From NCBI GenBank assembly GCA_902362925.1, contig CABIYL010000002.1: a DNA stretch of 64,000 bases. One strand, 5' to 3'. Source of the DNA: Pseudoflavonifractor sp902362925. GTDB lineage: Bacteria > Bacillota > Clostridia > Oscillospirales > Oscillospiraceae. A program made the translations under genes and the position numbers. The notes under the pieces were generated by a model, which was not told where the DNA came from, ran no database searches, and saw only the letters and a program-made list of their open reading frames with translations. The first letter of the stretch is position 1. Every line of letters starts with the position of its first letter. Below are positions 14,551-23,603 of this stretch, piece after piece.

Positions 14551-16257
14551 TCAGCGGGCGTTGGCCTTGAGGCAGGTGCGCACCTCGTCGGCAGTGGACA
14601 GGTTCATGACCCGGTCGGCCAGGACTCTGGCCTCCTCCCTGGTCCAGCGGGAGATGGCCTGCCGGACGGGCAGCACGGCGGTGGGGGAGACGGAGAAGGC
14701 GTCCAGCCCGAAGGCCAGCAGCAGGGGGGTCATGAGGGGGTCGCCGGCGGCCTCGCCGCACATGCCCACGGGAATACCTGCCCGGTTGGCGCAGGCTGCG
14801 GCCATGCGGACCGCACGGAGCAGGGCGGGCTGGAAGTAGGAGCACAGATAGGAGACACGGCTGTTGCCCCGGTCAGCGGCCAGGGTGTACTGGGTCAGGT
14901 CGTTGGTGCCGATGGAGAAGAAGTCGGCCTCACGGGCCAGCTGGTCGGCCAGAAAGACGGCGGCAGGGGTCTCCACCATGACACCCAGAGGGATATCCTT
15001 GTCAAAGGGGACACCCTCCTGGGCCAGGCAGGATTTGGTCTCCTCCAGCAGCACACGGGCGGAGCGGACCTCGTCTACGCAGGAGACAAAGGGGAGGAGA
15101 ATGCGGATGCTGCCGTAGGCGGAGGCCCGGAGGATGGCGGACAGCTGGGTCTTGAAGAGGTCGGGGCGGCTCAGGCAGTACCGGATGGCGCGGAAGCCCA
15201 GGAAGGGGTTCTCCTCCCGCTCCATGTTCAGGCAGGGGATCTCCTTGTCGCCGCCGATGTCCAGGGTGCGGATGATAATCTTCCGGCCGTCCAGCCGCCG
15301 GGCGGCGTCCTGATAGATGCGGAACTGCTCCTCCTCGCTGGGGGGCGTGGAGCGGTTCATGAACAGAAATTCCGTGCGGAACAGGCCCACACCCTCGCCG
15401 GTGTGCTCCAGCACGTTGGGCACGTCCCTGGGGCTGGTGATGTTGCAGCACAGGGATACGGGCTCACCGTCGGCGGTGTGGGTGGGGCGGGAGCGGAAGC
15501 GAATGAGGTCGGCCTGGCGGGCCATCTCCTCTGCCTGACGGGAGCGGCAGGCCCGGAGGACATTCTCCTCCGGGTTGACCAGCACGGTTCCGGTGCTGCC
15601 GTCCACCACCAGGGTCTCGCCGCCGGTGAGCAGGTCGGTAATGTTGGGCACCGACAGCACAGCGGGCAGGGACATGGTGCGGGCCAGAATGGCGGAGTGG
15701 GAGGTGGTGCCGCCGCTCTCGGTGACAATGGCCGTCACATTCTCACGCCGGAGACCTGCGGTCATGGAGGGCGTAAAATCCCGTGCCACCAGAACGGAGT
15801 CAGGGGGAATCCGGTTCAGCTCCACCCGGGGACGGCCCAGCAGGATGGACAGCAGCCGGCGGCGCAGGTCCTCCACGTCCAGAGCCCGCTGACGCATCAG
15901 CTCATCCTCCATGGAGGAGAACAGCTCCACATACATGCCGCACACGCTGTCCGCCGCCGCTTCGGCGCAGATGCCGTTCTCAATGGCGGCGTTCATCTGG
16001 CTGGTCATGTAGGGGTCGGAGACCATCATCACCTGGCCGGACAGAATTTCAGCCTGCTTGTCCCCCAGCTGCTCCCGCAGGGACTCGGCCATGGCGGAGG
16101 TCTCCCGGATAAAGGCAGCCACAGCGCCGGACAGACGGGCCTTTTCCGCCTCCACGCCGGAGAATACCACGTCCCCGTAGCTCAGGTCGGGCTCGGCCAC
16201 CAGCACGGCGGTGCCGATGCCGATGCCGCCGGACGCGGGGATTCCCTCACATTTCAT
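14551..16257 (-). CDS. ptsI: PTS Enzyme I (PEP-protein phosphotransferase)
   Basis: General PTS component that transfers phosphate from PEP to HPr. The product is 568 aa. The phosphorylated His187 lies in SGGTTSHSAILART, the PEP-utilising TIM barrel follows (GVGLFRTEFLFMNR, IRTLDIGGDKE, NPFLGFRAIRYCL), and the C-terminal catalytic Cys lies in VGMCGEAAGD. GGAGG lies 8 nt before the ATG. Unusually it is embedded in a sugar-specific operon, after ptsH by 51 nt. Confidence 0.97.
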   Translation of the reverse strand: MKCEGIPASGGIGIGTAVLVAEPDLSYGDVVFSGVEAEKARLSGAVAAFIRETSAMAESLREQLGDKQAEILSGQVMMVSDPYMTSQMNAAIENGICAEAAADSVCGMYVELFSSMEDELMRQRALDVEDLRRRLLSILLGRPRVELNRIPPDSVLVARDFTPSMTAGLRRENVTAIVTESGGTTSHSAILARTMSLPAVLSVPNITDLLTGGETLVVDGSTGTVLVNPEENVLRACRSRQAEEMARQADLIRFRSRPTHTADGEPVSLCCNITSPRDVPNVLEHTGEGVGLFRTEFLFMNRSTPPSEEEQFRIYQDAARRLDGRKIIIRTLDIGGDKEIPCLNMEREENPFLGFRAIRYCLSRPDLFKTQLSAILRASAYGSIRILLPFVSCVDEVRSARVLLEETKSCLAQEGVPFDKDIPLGVMVETPAAVFLADQLAREADFFSIGTNDLTQYTLAADRGNSRVSYLCSYFQPALLRAVRMAAACANRAGIPVGMCGEAAGDPLMTPLLLAFGLDAFSVSPTAVLPVRQAISRWTREEARVLADRVMNLSTADEVRTCLKANAR

Positions 16258-16308
16258 AGTCCAAACCTCCAGTGCCGCCGGGCGGCAGAATCAGGGACGG
16301 AACAGGGC

Positions 16309-16575
16309 TTATTCCTCGCCCAGGCCGGAGCGCACCAGCTCGGCGGCGGTGCGGAGCATCTCCACCTCGTCGGGGCCTTCGCAGCGGATCTCGATCTCGG
16401 CGCCCTGCTTCATGCAGGCGGCCATCACGTTCATGATGCTCTTGCCGTCGATATCGCGGCCGTTGAAGACGATGGTGATATTGGACTGGAACTTGGTCAT
16501 GGCCTGGACGAAGAGGTTGGCGGGGCGCATATGGAATCCGGCCTTATTGACCACGGTGAGCTGCTCGCTGACCAT
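16309..16575 (-). CDS. ptsH: PTS phosphocarrier protein HPr
   Basis: An 88-aa HPr. His15, the PEP-dependent phosphorylation site, lies in AGFHMRPAN, and Ser46, the regulatory site for HPr kinase in Firmicutes, lies in GKSIMNVM. The residue after His15 is Met where Ala or Thr (HARPA) is usual. GGAGG precedes ATG 16575. Position between fruA and ptsI shows that a complete phosphoryl relay is encoded in one operon. Confidence 0.95.
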   Translation of the reverse strand: MVSEQLTVVNKAGFHMRPANLFVQAMTKFQSNITIVFNGRDIDGKSIMNVMAACMKQGAEIEIRCEGPDEVEMLRTAAELVRSGLGEE

Positions 16576-16630
16576 AATGATAACCTCCAAAAATAGAAAA
16601 TATATAGAGTCCGGCACAGGGAAACGCCGG

Positions 16631-18550
16631 TTAAATACGCTTTTTCCGCAGCAGGGCCAGCACCAGCATGCCGGCCAGGGAACCGGCGGCCAGGGCGATG
16701 AGGTAGCCCGACACGTTCCGGATGACAGGGAACACGAAGATACCGCCGTGAGGGGCGGGAAGGGCGCAGTTGAAGAAGGCGGCCAGACCGCCAGCCAGAG
16801 CGGAGCCTGTGATACAGGCGGGGATGACCCGGGCGGGGTCGGACGCGGCAAAGGGGATGGCCCCCTCGGTGATGAAGCACAGGCCCATGATGTAGTTGAC
16901 CAGACCGGAACGGCGCTCTGCGGGCCGGAACCGGCTGGGGAAGAAGGTACAGCACAGGGCGATGGCCAGGGGCGGCACCATACCGCCGATCATGGCGCAG
17001 GCCATGACCACCGAGCCAACAGCGGGCGCAGCGGCGGCCAGGGTGGAGGTGGCGAACACATAGGCGGCCTTGTTGAAGGGGCCGCCCATATCAACGGCCA
17101 TCAGCGCGGCCACAACCACACCAAGAATGATTCTGCTGCCCTCGCCCATGGTGCCTAAAGTGCCGTCCAGGGCATTGTTGAGCATGCCCACAAAGGGGTT
17201 GACGGCGCACAGGAACAGCCCGGTCAGAAGCAGGCCGGCCAGGGGATAGAGCAGCACGGGCTTGAGTCCTTCCAATGGGGCGGGCAGTCTGGACAGCAGC
17301 CACTGAATCAGGCGCATCAGGTATCCGGCGGCAAAGCCGGCCACCAGAGCGCCCAGGAACCCGGCGGACACCGCCTCCGCGGAGAAGCAGGGGAAGGTGT
17401 AGCCCGACACAGCCAGAGCGCCGCCCACAAAGCCCACCATCAGACCGGGCCGGTCGGCGATGGCCACAGCGATATAGGCCGACAGCACCGGCAGCATGAA
17501 GCGGAAGGCAGTATCGCCCACGGTGTTGAACCAGGCGGCCAGCTGGGTGTTGGTGCCGAAGGTCTCATAGCCCAGGGAGGGGTCATCCAGCAGGAAGGAG
17601 ATGGCGATGAAGATGCCGCCGGCGATGACAAAGGGCAGCATGTGGCTCACGCCGTTCATCAGCTGCTTGTAGAGGGTGTGGCACAGGTTCTCGCCACCCT
17701 GATCGGGCCGGGGCGTGGGGATGCGGACCTCTTTGTGGTGGTAAACAGGCGCCTTGCCGTCCAGAACCTCCTGGATCAGCTGGGCGGGACGGCTGATTCC
17801 GGCGGATACGGGCACCCGCAGCACCGGACGGCCGTCAAAGCGGGCCATATCCACCTCACGGTCGGCGGCCACAATGATGCCGTCACAGGCGGCGATCTCC
17901 TCGGGTGTGAGTACCCGGGCGGCGCCGGAAGCGCCGTTGGTCTCCACCTGGATGGGGCAGCCCATGTCACGGGCCGCCTGCTCCAGGGCCTCGGCGGCCA
18001 TGTAGGTGTGGGCGATGCCGGTGGGGCAGGCGGTGACCGCCAGTACCCGGGGCATGGTCTGGGGCTCGGGGGCGGGGAAGTCCTCGGGGAACTCGGTCCG
18101 CTCCGCCTGGTCGATGGCAGCGCGAAAGGCGGCGGGGGTAGCCGCCGCCATAAGCTGCGCGCGGAACTCCTCCCGCATCAGCAGACGCATCAGCCGGGAG
18201 AGAAGCTCCAGATGAAGGCCGTCCTCCCCTTCGGGAGCGGCGATGAGGAAAATCAGGTTGGAGGCGCTGCCGTCGGGTGCGCCCCAGTCCACGCCGCCGG
18301 GCGCCGTGATGACGGACAGCCCGGGGCGGAGGACGGCGGCGCTTCTGGCGTGGGGCACGGCGATGCCCGAGCCGATGGCAGTGGAGCTCTGTGCCTCCCG
18401 CTCCATGAGGTCCTGTCGGAACTGGGCGGGATTGGAGAGATTGCCCTGGACGGACTGGAGAGAGACCAGCAGCTCCACAGCGGCGGTCTTGTCCGCCGGT
18501 GCGGCGCCCAGCAGAATCCCCTGGGCCTGAAGAAGGTCGGTTATACGCAA
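16631..18550 (-). CDS. fruA: Fructose PTS transporter, fused IIA-IIB-IIC
   Basis: Takes up fructose with phosphorylation to fructose 1-phosphate. About 639 aa, domains in order: IIA (1-150, His67 in AVPHARS), IIB (167-265, Cys175 in VTACPTGIAHT) and IIC (285-640, about eight to ten TM segments, with AMGEGSRI and GGPFNKAAY loops). The start chosen is TTG 18550: AAAGGA lies 8 nt upstream, and the resulting LRITDLL matches MRITDLL of the next IIA gene. ATG 18559 almost touches the ribosome site. Confidence 0.93.
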   Translation of the reverse strand: MRITDLLQAQGILLGAAPADKTAAVELLVSLQSVQGNLSNPAQFRQDLMEREAQSSTAIGSGIAVPHARSAAVLRPGLSVITAPGGVDWGAPDGSASNLIFLIAAPEGEDGLHLELLSRLMRLLMREEFRAQLMAAATPAAFRAAIDQAERTEFPEDFPAPEPQTMPRVLAVTACPTGIAHTYMAAEALEQAARDMGCPIQVETNGASGAARVLTPEEIAACDGIIVAADREVDMARFDGRPVLRVPVSAGISRPAQLIQEVLDGKAPVYHHKEVRIPTPRPDQGGENLCHTLYKQLMNGVSHMLPFVIAGGIFIAISFLLDDPSLGYETFGTNTQLAAWFNTVGDTAFRFMLPVLSAYIAVAIADRPGLMVGFVGGALAVSGYTFPCFSAEAVSAGFLGALVAGFAAGYLMRLIQWLLSRLPAPLEGLKPVLLYPLAGLLLTGLFLCAVNPFVGMLNNALDGTLGTMGEGSRIILGVVVAALMAVDMGGPFNKAAYVFATSTLAAAAPAVGSVVMACAMIGGMVPPLAIALCCTFFPSRFRPAERRSGLVNYIMGLCFITEGAIPFAASDPARVIPACITGSALAGGLAAFFNCALPAPHGGIFVFPVIRNVSGYLIALAAGSLAGMLVLALLRKKRI

Positions 18551-18589
18551 TGCTCTCATCCTTTCCGTCCAGTGATGGAAAAATTCAGC

Positions 18590-19048
18590 TTACTTGGACT
18601 CGGCGTCCCGCAGGAGCTGGAGGAACTCGGCGGAGGACTTGCAGTCGGCCAGCTTCTCGGCCAGGCCGGGGTTCTTCATCAGCACCTGGAGCAGGCTGGA
18701 GAGCATCTCCAGGTAGGCGCCGGGGTCGTTCTCGGGGCCGACCAGCAGGAAGATGAGGCGGGAGGGGCCGTCCACGGCGCCGAAGTCGATGCCGTTGGGC
18801 ACGGTCATGACGGTGACGCCACGCTCCTTCACGCCGCGGCTCTTGGCGTGGGGCACGGCCACGCCGTGGGACAGAGCGGTGGTGCCCAGGCTCTCACGGG
18901 CCAGCACGTCAGCGCGGCACACAGCGGGGTCAACAACACAGCCGAAGCGCTCGGGACCGGAGACCAGCATGGTGATGGCCTCCTCCTTGGTGGTGGCGGC
19001 GGCGCCGATGAGAATACCGTCCTCGGTAAGCAGATCAGTGATACGCAT
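18590..19048 (-). CDS. Separate fructose-type PTS IIA protein
   Basis: A 152-aa stand-alone IIA of the fructose/mannitol family. His67 in GVAVPHAKS is the phosphorylation site, and the N-terminus MRITDLLTEDGILIGA is close to that of the IIA domain of the following fruA. The start is the second ATG (19048), 8 nt after AAAGGA. Having both a free IIA and an IIA fused in fruA in one operon is redundant. It may phosphorylate fruA or serve a different IIBC or a regulator. Confidence 0.9.
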   Translation of the reverse strand: MRITDLLTEDGILIGAAATTKEEAITMLVSGPERFGCVVDPAVCRADVLARESLGTTALSHGVAVPHAKSRGVKERGVTVMTVPNGIDFGAVDGPSRLIFLLVGPENDPGAYLEMLSSLLQVLMKNPGLAEKLADCKSSAEFLQLLRDAESK

Positions 19049-19105
19049 GATAATCATCCTTTCGTCTCAATCAATATATAATGTGGACAGGAATACTGCC
19101 AGGGG

Positions 19106-20014
19106 TTACAGGGTGTTGAGGAGCTGCTCCACCTCCCGGCGGGTGGCCAGGTGGTCGGAGAAGGCAGTGGCGGAACCGGCTGCGGTGCCCATCCGCAGGG
19201 CCTCCCGGTAGCTGCCCGTCAGGTGCAGCCCGGTGAGGAAGCCGGCCACCATGGAGTCTCCGGCGCCCACGGAGTTGCACACCGTGCCGTCGGGGGCCTC
19301 CTGGTGGAGGAACTTGCCCTCCTCGGTGAGGAGAAGGGCGCCGTTGGGGCCCAGGGAGACCAGCACATTGCGGGCGCCCTGTTCCTGGAGCCTGGCGGCG
19401 CAGGCCTTGATACCGGGCAGGTCGCCGGCGGAGAGGGAGACGCCGCACAGCTCGGACAGCTCCGCCTCGTTGGGCTTGATCAGGAAGGGGTGGTACGGGA
19501 GCACATTGAGCAGCAGGGGGCCGGAGGCATCCACCACGCAGCGGACGCCGCGGCCGGACAGCCGGGAGAGAATGCGCTCATATATGTCAACAGGCAGGGA
19601 GGCGGGGATGCTGCCCGCAAGGACAAGGGTGTCGCCCCTGGAAATGCGGTCCAGCTTGTCAAAGAGCGCCTCCAGCGCCTGAGGAGAAATGTCCGGCCCC
19701 TGACCGTTGATCTCGGTCTCCACGCCGGTTTTCAGCTTGATGTTGATGCGGCTCATACCGTCGGGCAGCATGATGAAGTCGCTGGGGACTGCCATCTGCT
19801 CCAGCCAGCGGGCGATCCCCTGACCGGTAAAGCCGGCCAGAAAGCCCAGGGCCTCGGTCTCCATGCCCAGATTACACAGTACGATGGAGACGTTGATGCC
19901 CTTTCCGCCGCAGCGGAGACTTTCGCTCCTGGTGCGGTTGAGGGCGCCCATCTCCAGCGTATCCAGATAGACCGCGTAGTCCAGAGCAGGATTGAAGGTG
20001 ACGGTATAGATCAT
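19106..20014 (-). CDS. fruK: 1-phosphofructokinase
   Basis: Converts fructose 1-phosphate to fructose 1,6-bisphosphate with ATP. A 302-aa PfkB-family kinase: N-terminal YTVTFNPALDYAVYL, GGKGINVSIVLCNLG, and the C-terminal signature VNSVGAGDSMVAGFLTG with the catalytic Asp. The start codon overlaps the fruR stop (ATGA), and GAGGAGG lies 10 nt upstream. It acts directly on the product of the adjacent transporter. Confidence 0.95.
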   Translation of the reverse strand: MIYTVTFNPALDYAVYLDTLEMGALNRTRSESLRCGGKGINVSIVLCNLGMETEALGFLAGFTGQGIARWLEQMAVPSDFIMLPDGMSRINIKLKTGVETEINGQGPDISPQALEALFDKLDRISRGDTLVLAGSIPASLPVDIYERILSRLSGRGVRCVVDASGPLLLNVLPYHPFLIKPNEAELSELCGVSLSAGDLPGIKACAARLQEQGARNVLVSLGPNGALLLTEEGKFLHQEAPDGTVCNSVGAGDSMVAGFLTGLHLTGSYREALRMGTAAGSATAFSDHLATRREVEQLLNTL

Positions 20015-20763
20015 TTGCGGGAGACCTCCTCTATGATGGTAAAGGAGCGGTAGCTTTCATCGGGCAGGTAGTCGGTGATGATGCAGGCCTTGTCGATGGG
20101 GGCGAAGCTGACGGGGGAGACCCAGTCGAACTTGGTGTGGTCGGCCAGCACGTAGGCCATGTAGGACCGGCCGAAGGCCTCGCTCTTGAGCATGCCCTCC
20201 TCGGCGTCCGGCGTGGTGAAACCGGCCTTGGCGGAGATGCCGTTGGCGCCCATGAAGCACTTGGTGAAATTGTATTTCTGCAGGTTGCGGGCGGCCACCG
20301 CGCCCACCACCGCCTCGGTGGCCGGCTTGAGCTCGCCGCCCAGAATGTAGGACTTGAGCCCCTTCCGGGCCAGATGCTGGGCGTGGGCGATGCCGTTGGT
20401 GACAAAGGTGGCTCTGCTGTCGGTAATGGCCTCTACCAGCTTTTCCGTGGTGCTGCCCGCATCGATGTAGACGAAATCATCATCCTCAATCAGGGTGGCG
20501 GCGTACCGGCCGATGAGAACCTTCTCCTCCACGTTGAGGGTGGACTTGGTGCGCACGTCGGCTTCCGACGTGGCGAAGGGGGAGGAGAGGGCGGTGGCGC
20601 CGCCGTGGACCTTGTTGAGCCGGCCCATCTCATGGAGCGCGTTCAGGTCCCGCCGGACAGTGGCCTCCGAGGCGCCAAGGGTCTGGGTAAGTTCGGCCAC
20701 GGTTACGGTCCGCTTCCGGGCAAGCATCTGAAGAATCTGCTGATATCGCTCCTGTGTCAGCAT
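20011..20763 (-). CDS. fruR: DeoR-family repressor of the fructose operon
   Basis: A 250-aa DeoR regulator. The start is ATG 20763, 7 nt after AAAGGAG. The N-terminal winged HTH reads RTVTVAELTQTLGASEATVRRDL with HEMGRLNKVHGGA, and the C-terminal sensor domain is the phosphosugar-binding ISOCOT type (YIDAGSTTEKLVEAI, FVTNGIAHAQHLA, MGANGIS). As first gene of the fru operon it probably autoregulates and responds to fructose 1-phosphate or fructose 1,6-bisphosphate, as known for FruR relatives. Confidence 0.93.
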   Translation of the reverse strand: MLTQERYQQILQMLARKRTVTVAELTQTLGASEATVRRDLNALHEMGRLNKVHGGATALSSPFATSEADVRTKSTLNVEEKVLIGRYAATLIEDDDFVYIDAGSTTEKLVEAITDSRATFVTNGIAHAQHLARKGLKSYILGGELKPATEAVVGAVAARNLQKYNFTKCFMGANGISAKAGFTTPDAEEGMLKSEAFGRSYMAYVLADHTKFDWVSPVSFAPIDKACIITDYLPDESYRSFTIIEEVSRK

Positions 20764-20804
20764 GTTACGGCTCCTTTTCATGGGTTTTTATGATTTCTGA
20801 GGAG

Positions 20805-20833
20805 AATATAGCACCACTTCTAAAAAGTGTCAA
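20805..20833 (-). promoter_or_regulatory. Promoter of the fructose PTS operon
   Basis: On the minus strand TTGACA (20828-20833), 17-nt spacer, TATATT (20805-20810), about 45 nt upstream of the fruR start. Confidence 0.85.
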
Positions 20834-20839
20834 GCAGTT

Positions 20840-20882
20840 TCAATCAAATTAAATCAGAATTTTTCAACAAATAATCAAAGAA
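20840..20882 (-). promoter_or_regulatory. Candidate FruR operator repeats
   Basis: Just upstream of the -35 box the minus strand repeats TTTGATT, CTGATTT and TTTGATT within 40 nt of AT-rich sequence. DeoR-type repressors commonly bind such direct repeats. Confidence 0.45.
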
Positions 20883-20924
20883 AAGCGCGGTCTTGATTGG
20901 AAAAAACGAAAACCAGGAAAAAGG

Positions 20925-20977
20925 TTGTCATTTTCCAGGAAATTATGTATACTATTTTGCCCCGGATATGGTATAAT
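20925..20977 (+). promoter_or_regulatory. Promoter of the GHL10/SLH gene
   Basis: TTGTCA (20925-20930), 17-nt spacer, TATACT (20948-20953). A second -10-like TATAAT lies at 20972-20977. Confidence 0.65.
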
Positions 20978-21044
20978 AAAAGCCAATTACCAGCCGCTCT
21001 GCGGGTGGATAGAAAAATTTTTATTGATAAAGGAAGAAAATCCA

Positions 21045-22865
21045 ATGAATCTGAAACGGAGAATGGCGGCGCTGCTGACCCTGGCTGCGCTGCTGCTGGC
21101 CCTGCCGGCGGGCTGCGGGCCTGTGACCGGCGGCGAGCGGGAGGCCCAGCAGGCCAACGCCCCCAGCGCTGCCCGGGATGACTTCCGGGCCGTATGGGTG
21201 GCCACGGTGTACAATCTGGACTACCCCAACGCCGCCACCACCGACGCCGACGCCCTCAAGGCTCAGGCGGACGAGATTCTGGAGAACTGCGTGGACATGG
21301 GCATGAACGCGGTGATTCTCCAGGTCCGGCCCTCGGGCGACGCCCTCTATCCCTCGGAGCTGTTCCCCTGGAGCAAGTATCTGACGGGCGCATCCGGCCT
21401 GGCACCTGAAGACAATTTTGACCCGCTGGCCTACTGGGTGGAGCGGGCCCACGAACTGGGGCTGGAGCTCCACGCCTGGATTAACCCCTTCCGCATCACC
21501 AAGGGCGGCGAGGCTGAGCTGGCCGCTCTGGACGCCAAGTCTCCCGCTGTGCAGCACCCCGAGTGGGTGGTGGAGTGCGACGGCAACTACTACCTGAATC
21601 CCGGCCTGCCCGAGGTGCGCGAGTTGGTCATCCAGGGCGCCGAGGAGCTGGTGCGCAACTACGACGTGGACGGCGTCCACCTGGACGACTACTTCTACCC
21701 CAGCCGCAGCTTCAACGACGATGCCGCCTTCCAGCAGTACGGCGGGGATTTTGACAACATCGGCGACTGGCGGCGGGACAACGTCAACCAGCTGATTCAG
21801 GGCCTGGACGAGCGGCTCCACGCTCTGGACCCGGAGCTGTCCTTCGGCGTGTCTCCCTCCGGCGTGTGGGCGGACAGCACCCACCAGAGCGCAGGCTCCG
21901 CCACCACCGGCAACTATGAGAGCTACTACGCCGCCTACGCCGACAGCCGCAAGTGGGTGCAGGAGGGCTGGGTGGACTACATATGCCCCCAGATCTACTG
22001 GTACATCGGCCACCCCACCATGGACTATGAGACCATCGCCCGCTGGTGGAGCGACACGGTGGAGGGCACCGGCGTCAAGCTGTATATCGGCATGGCGGAC
22101 TATCTGGCCGACGACGGCACCGAGGGTTCCCCCTGGAACGGGCTGGACGCCATCACCAAGCAGCTGACCCTCAACCGGGAGCTGGGGGTATCCGGTGAGG
22201 TCCACTTCCGCTATAAGTTCCTGGCGGTCAACTCCAACCTGAAGCGGCTCTATGAGACCTGGTACAGCCAGTCCATGGACGACCCCCTGGCGGCGGAGAC
22301 GGCGGCATTCCTCTCCCGCCTGCCCCAGGAGGAGCAGACCCACTGGGCCGCTCAGTACTACGGGGTCCTGGGGGCCATGGGTGTGGTCACCGGCAAGCCG
22401 GACGGCACCTACTCCCCCGACGAGCAGGTGGACCGGGCCTCCATGAGCAAGCTGGTGTGGGGCGCCATGCCCTACATCAATGGCAAGACATTGCCTGTGG
22501 GCGGCGTGGACACGCCCCTGATCGGCACGGCAGGCACCTGGGCGGAAGGGTATATCAGCGCGCTGTGCGCCTATGGATATCTGGAACAGGAGGACTATGC
22601 CGACGGTTTTTTTCCTGCTGACCCCATGCCCCGGGCGGAGGTGGTCAAGCTTCTGGTCCGGGCATTGGGGTATGAGGACGACGGCACCGTCACCAGCACC
22701 GTCTATCCCGATGTGACAGAGGATTTCTACTACATCGCTAAGGCCACTGAGCTGGGCATCATCACCGGCAAGCCGGACGGCACCTTTGCCCCTGACGAGG
22801 GCGTGGACCGTGGCAGCGCGGCGGCCATGCTCCTCCGGGCCATGGATGCGACCAAAGCGGCATAA
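21045..22865 (+). CDS. Surface glycoside-hydrolase-like (GHL10) lipoprotein with SLH repeats
   Basis: A 606-aa secreted protein. The start is ATG 21045 after AAAGGAAG. The signal peptide ends in a lipobox-like LPAGC. Residues about 45-410 match the GHL10 family (PF02638, DUF187-like TIM barrel): FRAVWVATVYNLDYPN, ILQVRPSGDALYPSE, LELHAWINPFR, VDGVHLDDYFYP, SFGVSPSGVW, DYICPQIYW. The C-terminal 190 residues hold about three S-layer homology repeats (WAAQYYGVLGAMGVVTGKPDGTYSPDEQ is the first, split here by function). It is probably cell-wall attached and acts on a polysaccharide or peptidoglycan. Confidence 0.88.
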   Translation: MNLKRRMAALLTLAALLLALPAGCGPVTGGEREAQQANAPSAARDDFRAVWVATVYNLDYPNAATTDADALKAQADEILENCVDMGMNAVILQVRPSGDALYPSELFPWSKYLTGASGLAPEDNFDPLAYWVERAHELGLELHAWINPFRITKGGEAELAALDAKSPAVQHPEWVVECDGNYYLNPGLPEVRELVIQGAEELVRNYDVDGVHLDDYFYPSRSFNDDAAFQQYGGDFDNIGDWRRDNVNQLIQGLDERLHALDPELSFGVSPSGVWADSTHQSAGSATTGNYESYYAAYADSRKWVQEGWVDYICPQIYWYIGHPTMDYETIARWWSDTVEGTGVKLYIGMADYLADDGTEGSPWNGLDAITKQLTLNRELGVSGEVHFRYKFLAVNSNLKRLYETWYSQSMDDPLAAETAAFLSRLPQEEQTHWAAQYYGVLGAMGVVTGKPDGTYSPDEQVDRASMSKLVWGAMPYINGKTLPVGGVDTPLIGTAGTWAEGYISALCAYGYLEQEDYADGFFPADPMPRAEVVKLLVRALGYEDDGTVTSTVYPDVTEDFYYIAKATELGIITGKPDGTFAPDEGVDRGSAAAMLLRAMDATKAA

Positions 22866-22869
22866 CAAA

Positions 22870-22914
22870 AAAAGAGGTACGTCAGCAGACAAGCTTGACG
22901 TACCTCTTTTTATT
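22870..22914. terminator. Bidirectional terminator
   Basis: AAAAGAGGTACGTCA (22870-22884) pairs with TGACGTACCTCTTTT (22896-22910), with A and T runs on both sides. It serves the SLH gene and the convergent lrgAB operon. Confidence 0.88.
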
Positions 22915-22922
22915 TATCGGAA

Positions 22923-23603
22923 TTACATCAGGAAAAGAGAGAAGATAACGGTGAGGATACCGCAGATGCCGATGGCCAGGCCGCTCATGGCGCCCTCGGT
23001 CTCGCCCAGCTCCAAGGCCTTGGAGGTGCCCACGGCGTGGGAGCAGGCGCCGATGGCCAGCCCGGCGGCCACCGGGTCCTTGACCCGGAAGAGCTTGATG
23101 AGCACAGGGGCCAGGATGCTGCCCAGGATGCCGGTGATGATGACGGCCACCACGGTGATGGCCTGGATGCCGCCCAGATTCTCCGAGATGCTGACGGCGA
23201 TGGGGGTGGTCACCGACTTGGGGATGAGGGAGGCGGAGACGGCCTCATCCAGCCGGAAGAGGCGGCACATGAGGTAGATGCTGCCCATGGAGGTGATGGA
23301 ACCGGCGGTGCAGCCCACCAGGATGGGCAGCCAGTTCTCCTTGAGCAGGTTAATCTGGGTGTAGATGGACACGGCCAGACAGGCGGTGGCGGGGGCCAGG
23401 AACATGTTGATGATGGCGCCGCCCTGGTTGTAGGACTCGTAGGGGATGCGGCACACCAGCAGCACGGCGGACACCAGGACAATGGCGATGAGCAGGGGGT
23501 TGCACAGCACCAGCTTAGTCTTTTTCTGGATGCGGACGCCCACCCAGAAGGCGATAACGCTCAGCGAGATGCCGAAAAAGGGAGAGGCAAAGAGTTCAGC
23601 CAT
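22923..23603 (-). CDS. lrgB: LrgB-family membrane protein
   Basis: A 226-aa polytopic membrane protein of the LrgB/CidB family, partner of LrgA in holin-like or murein-hydrolase-control and small-metabolite export systems. Family marks include KSVTTPIAVSISENLGGI, VVIITGILGSILAP and AIGACSHAVGTSKALELGE; hydrophobic segments cover most of the length. Its ATG overlaps the lrgA stop (TAATG). No regulator such as lytSR or lysR is adjacent. Confidence 0.93.
   Translation of the reverse strand: MAELFASPFFGISLSVIAFWVGVRIQKKTKLVLCNPLLIAIVLVSAVLLVCRIPYESYNQGGAIINMFLAPATACLAVSIYTQINLLKENWLPILVGCTAGSITSMGSIYLMCRLFRLDEAVSASLIPKSVTTPIAVSISENLGGIQAITVVAVIITGILGSILAPVLIKLFRVKDPVAAGLAIGACSHAVGTSKALELGETEGAMSGLAIGICGILTVIFSLFLM

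Noticed and set aside
16309..16575. Crh-like regulatory HPr paralogue instead of true HPr
   Set aside because: His15 is present, so it can carry phosphate from Enzyme I; Crh proteins lack it.
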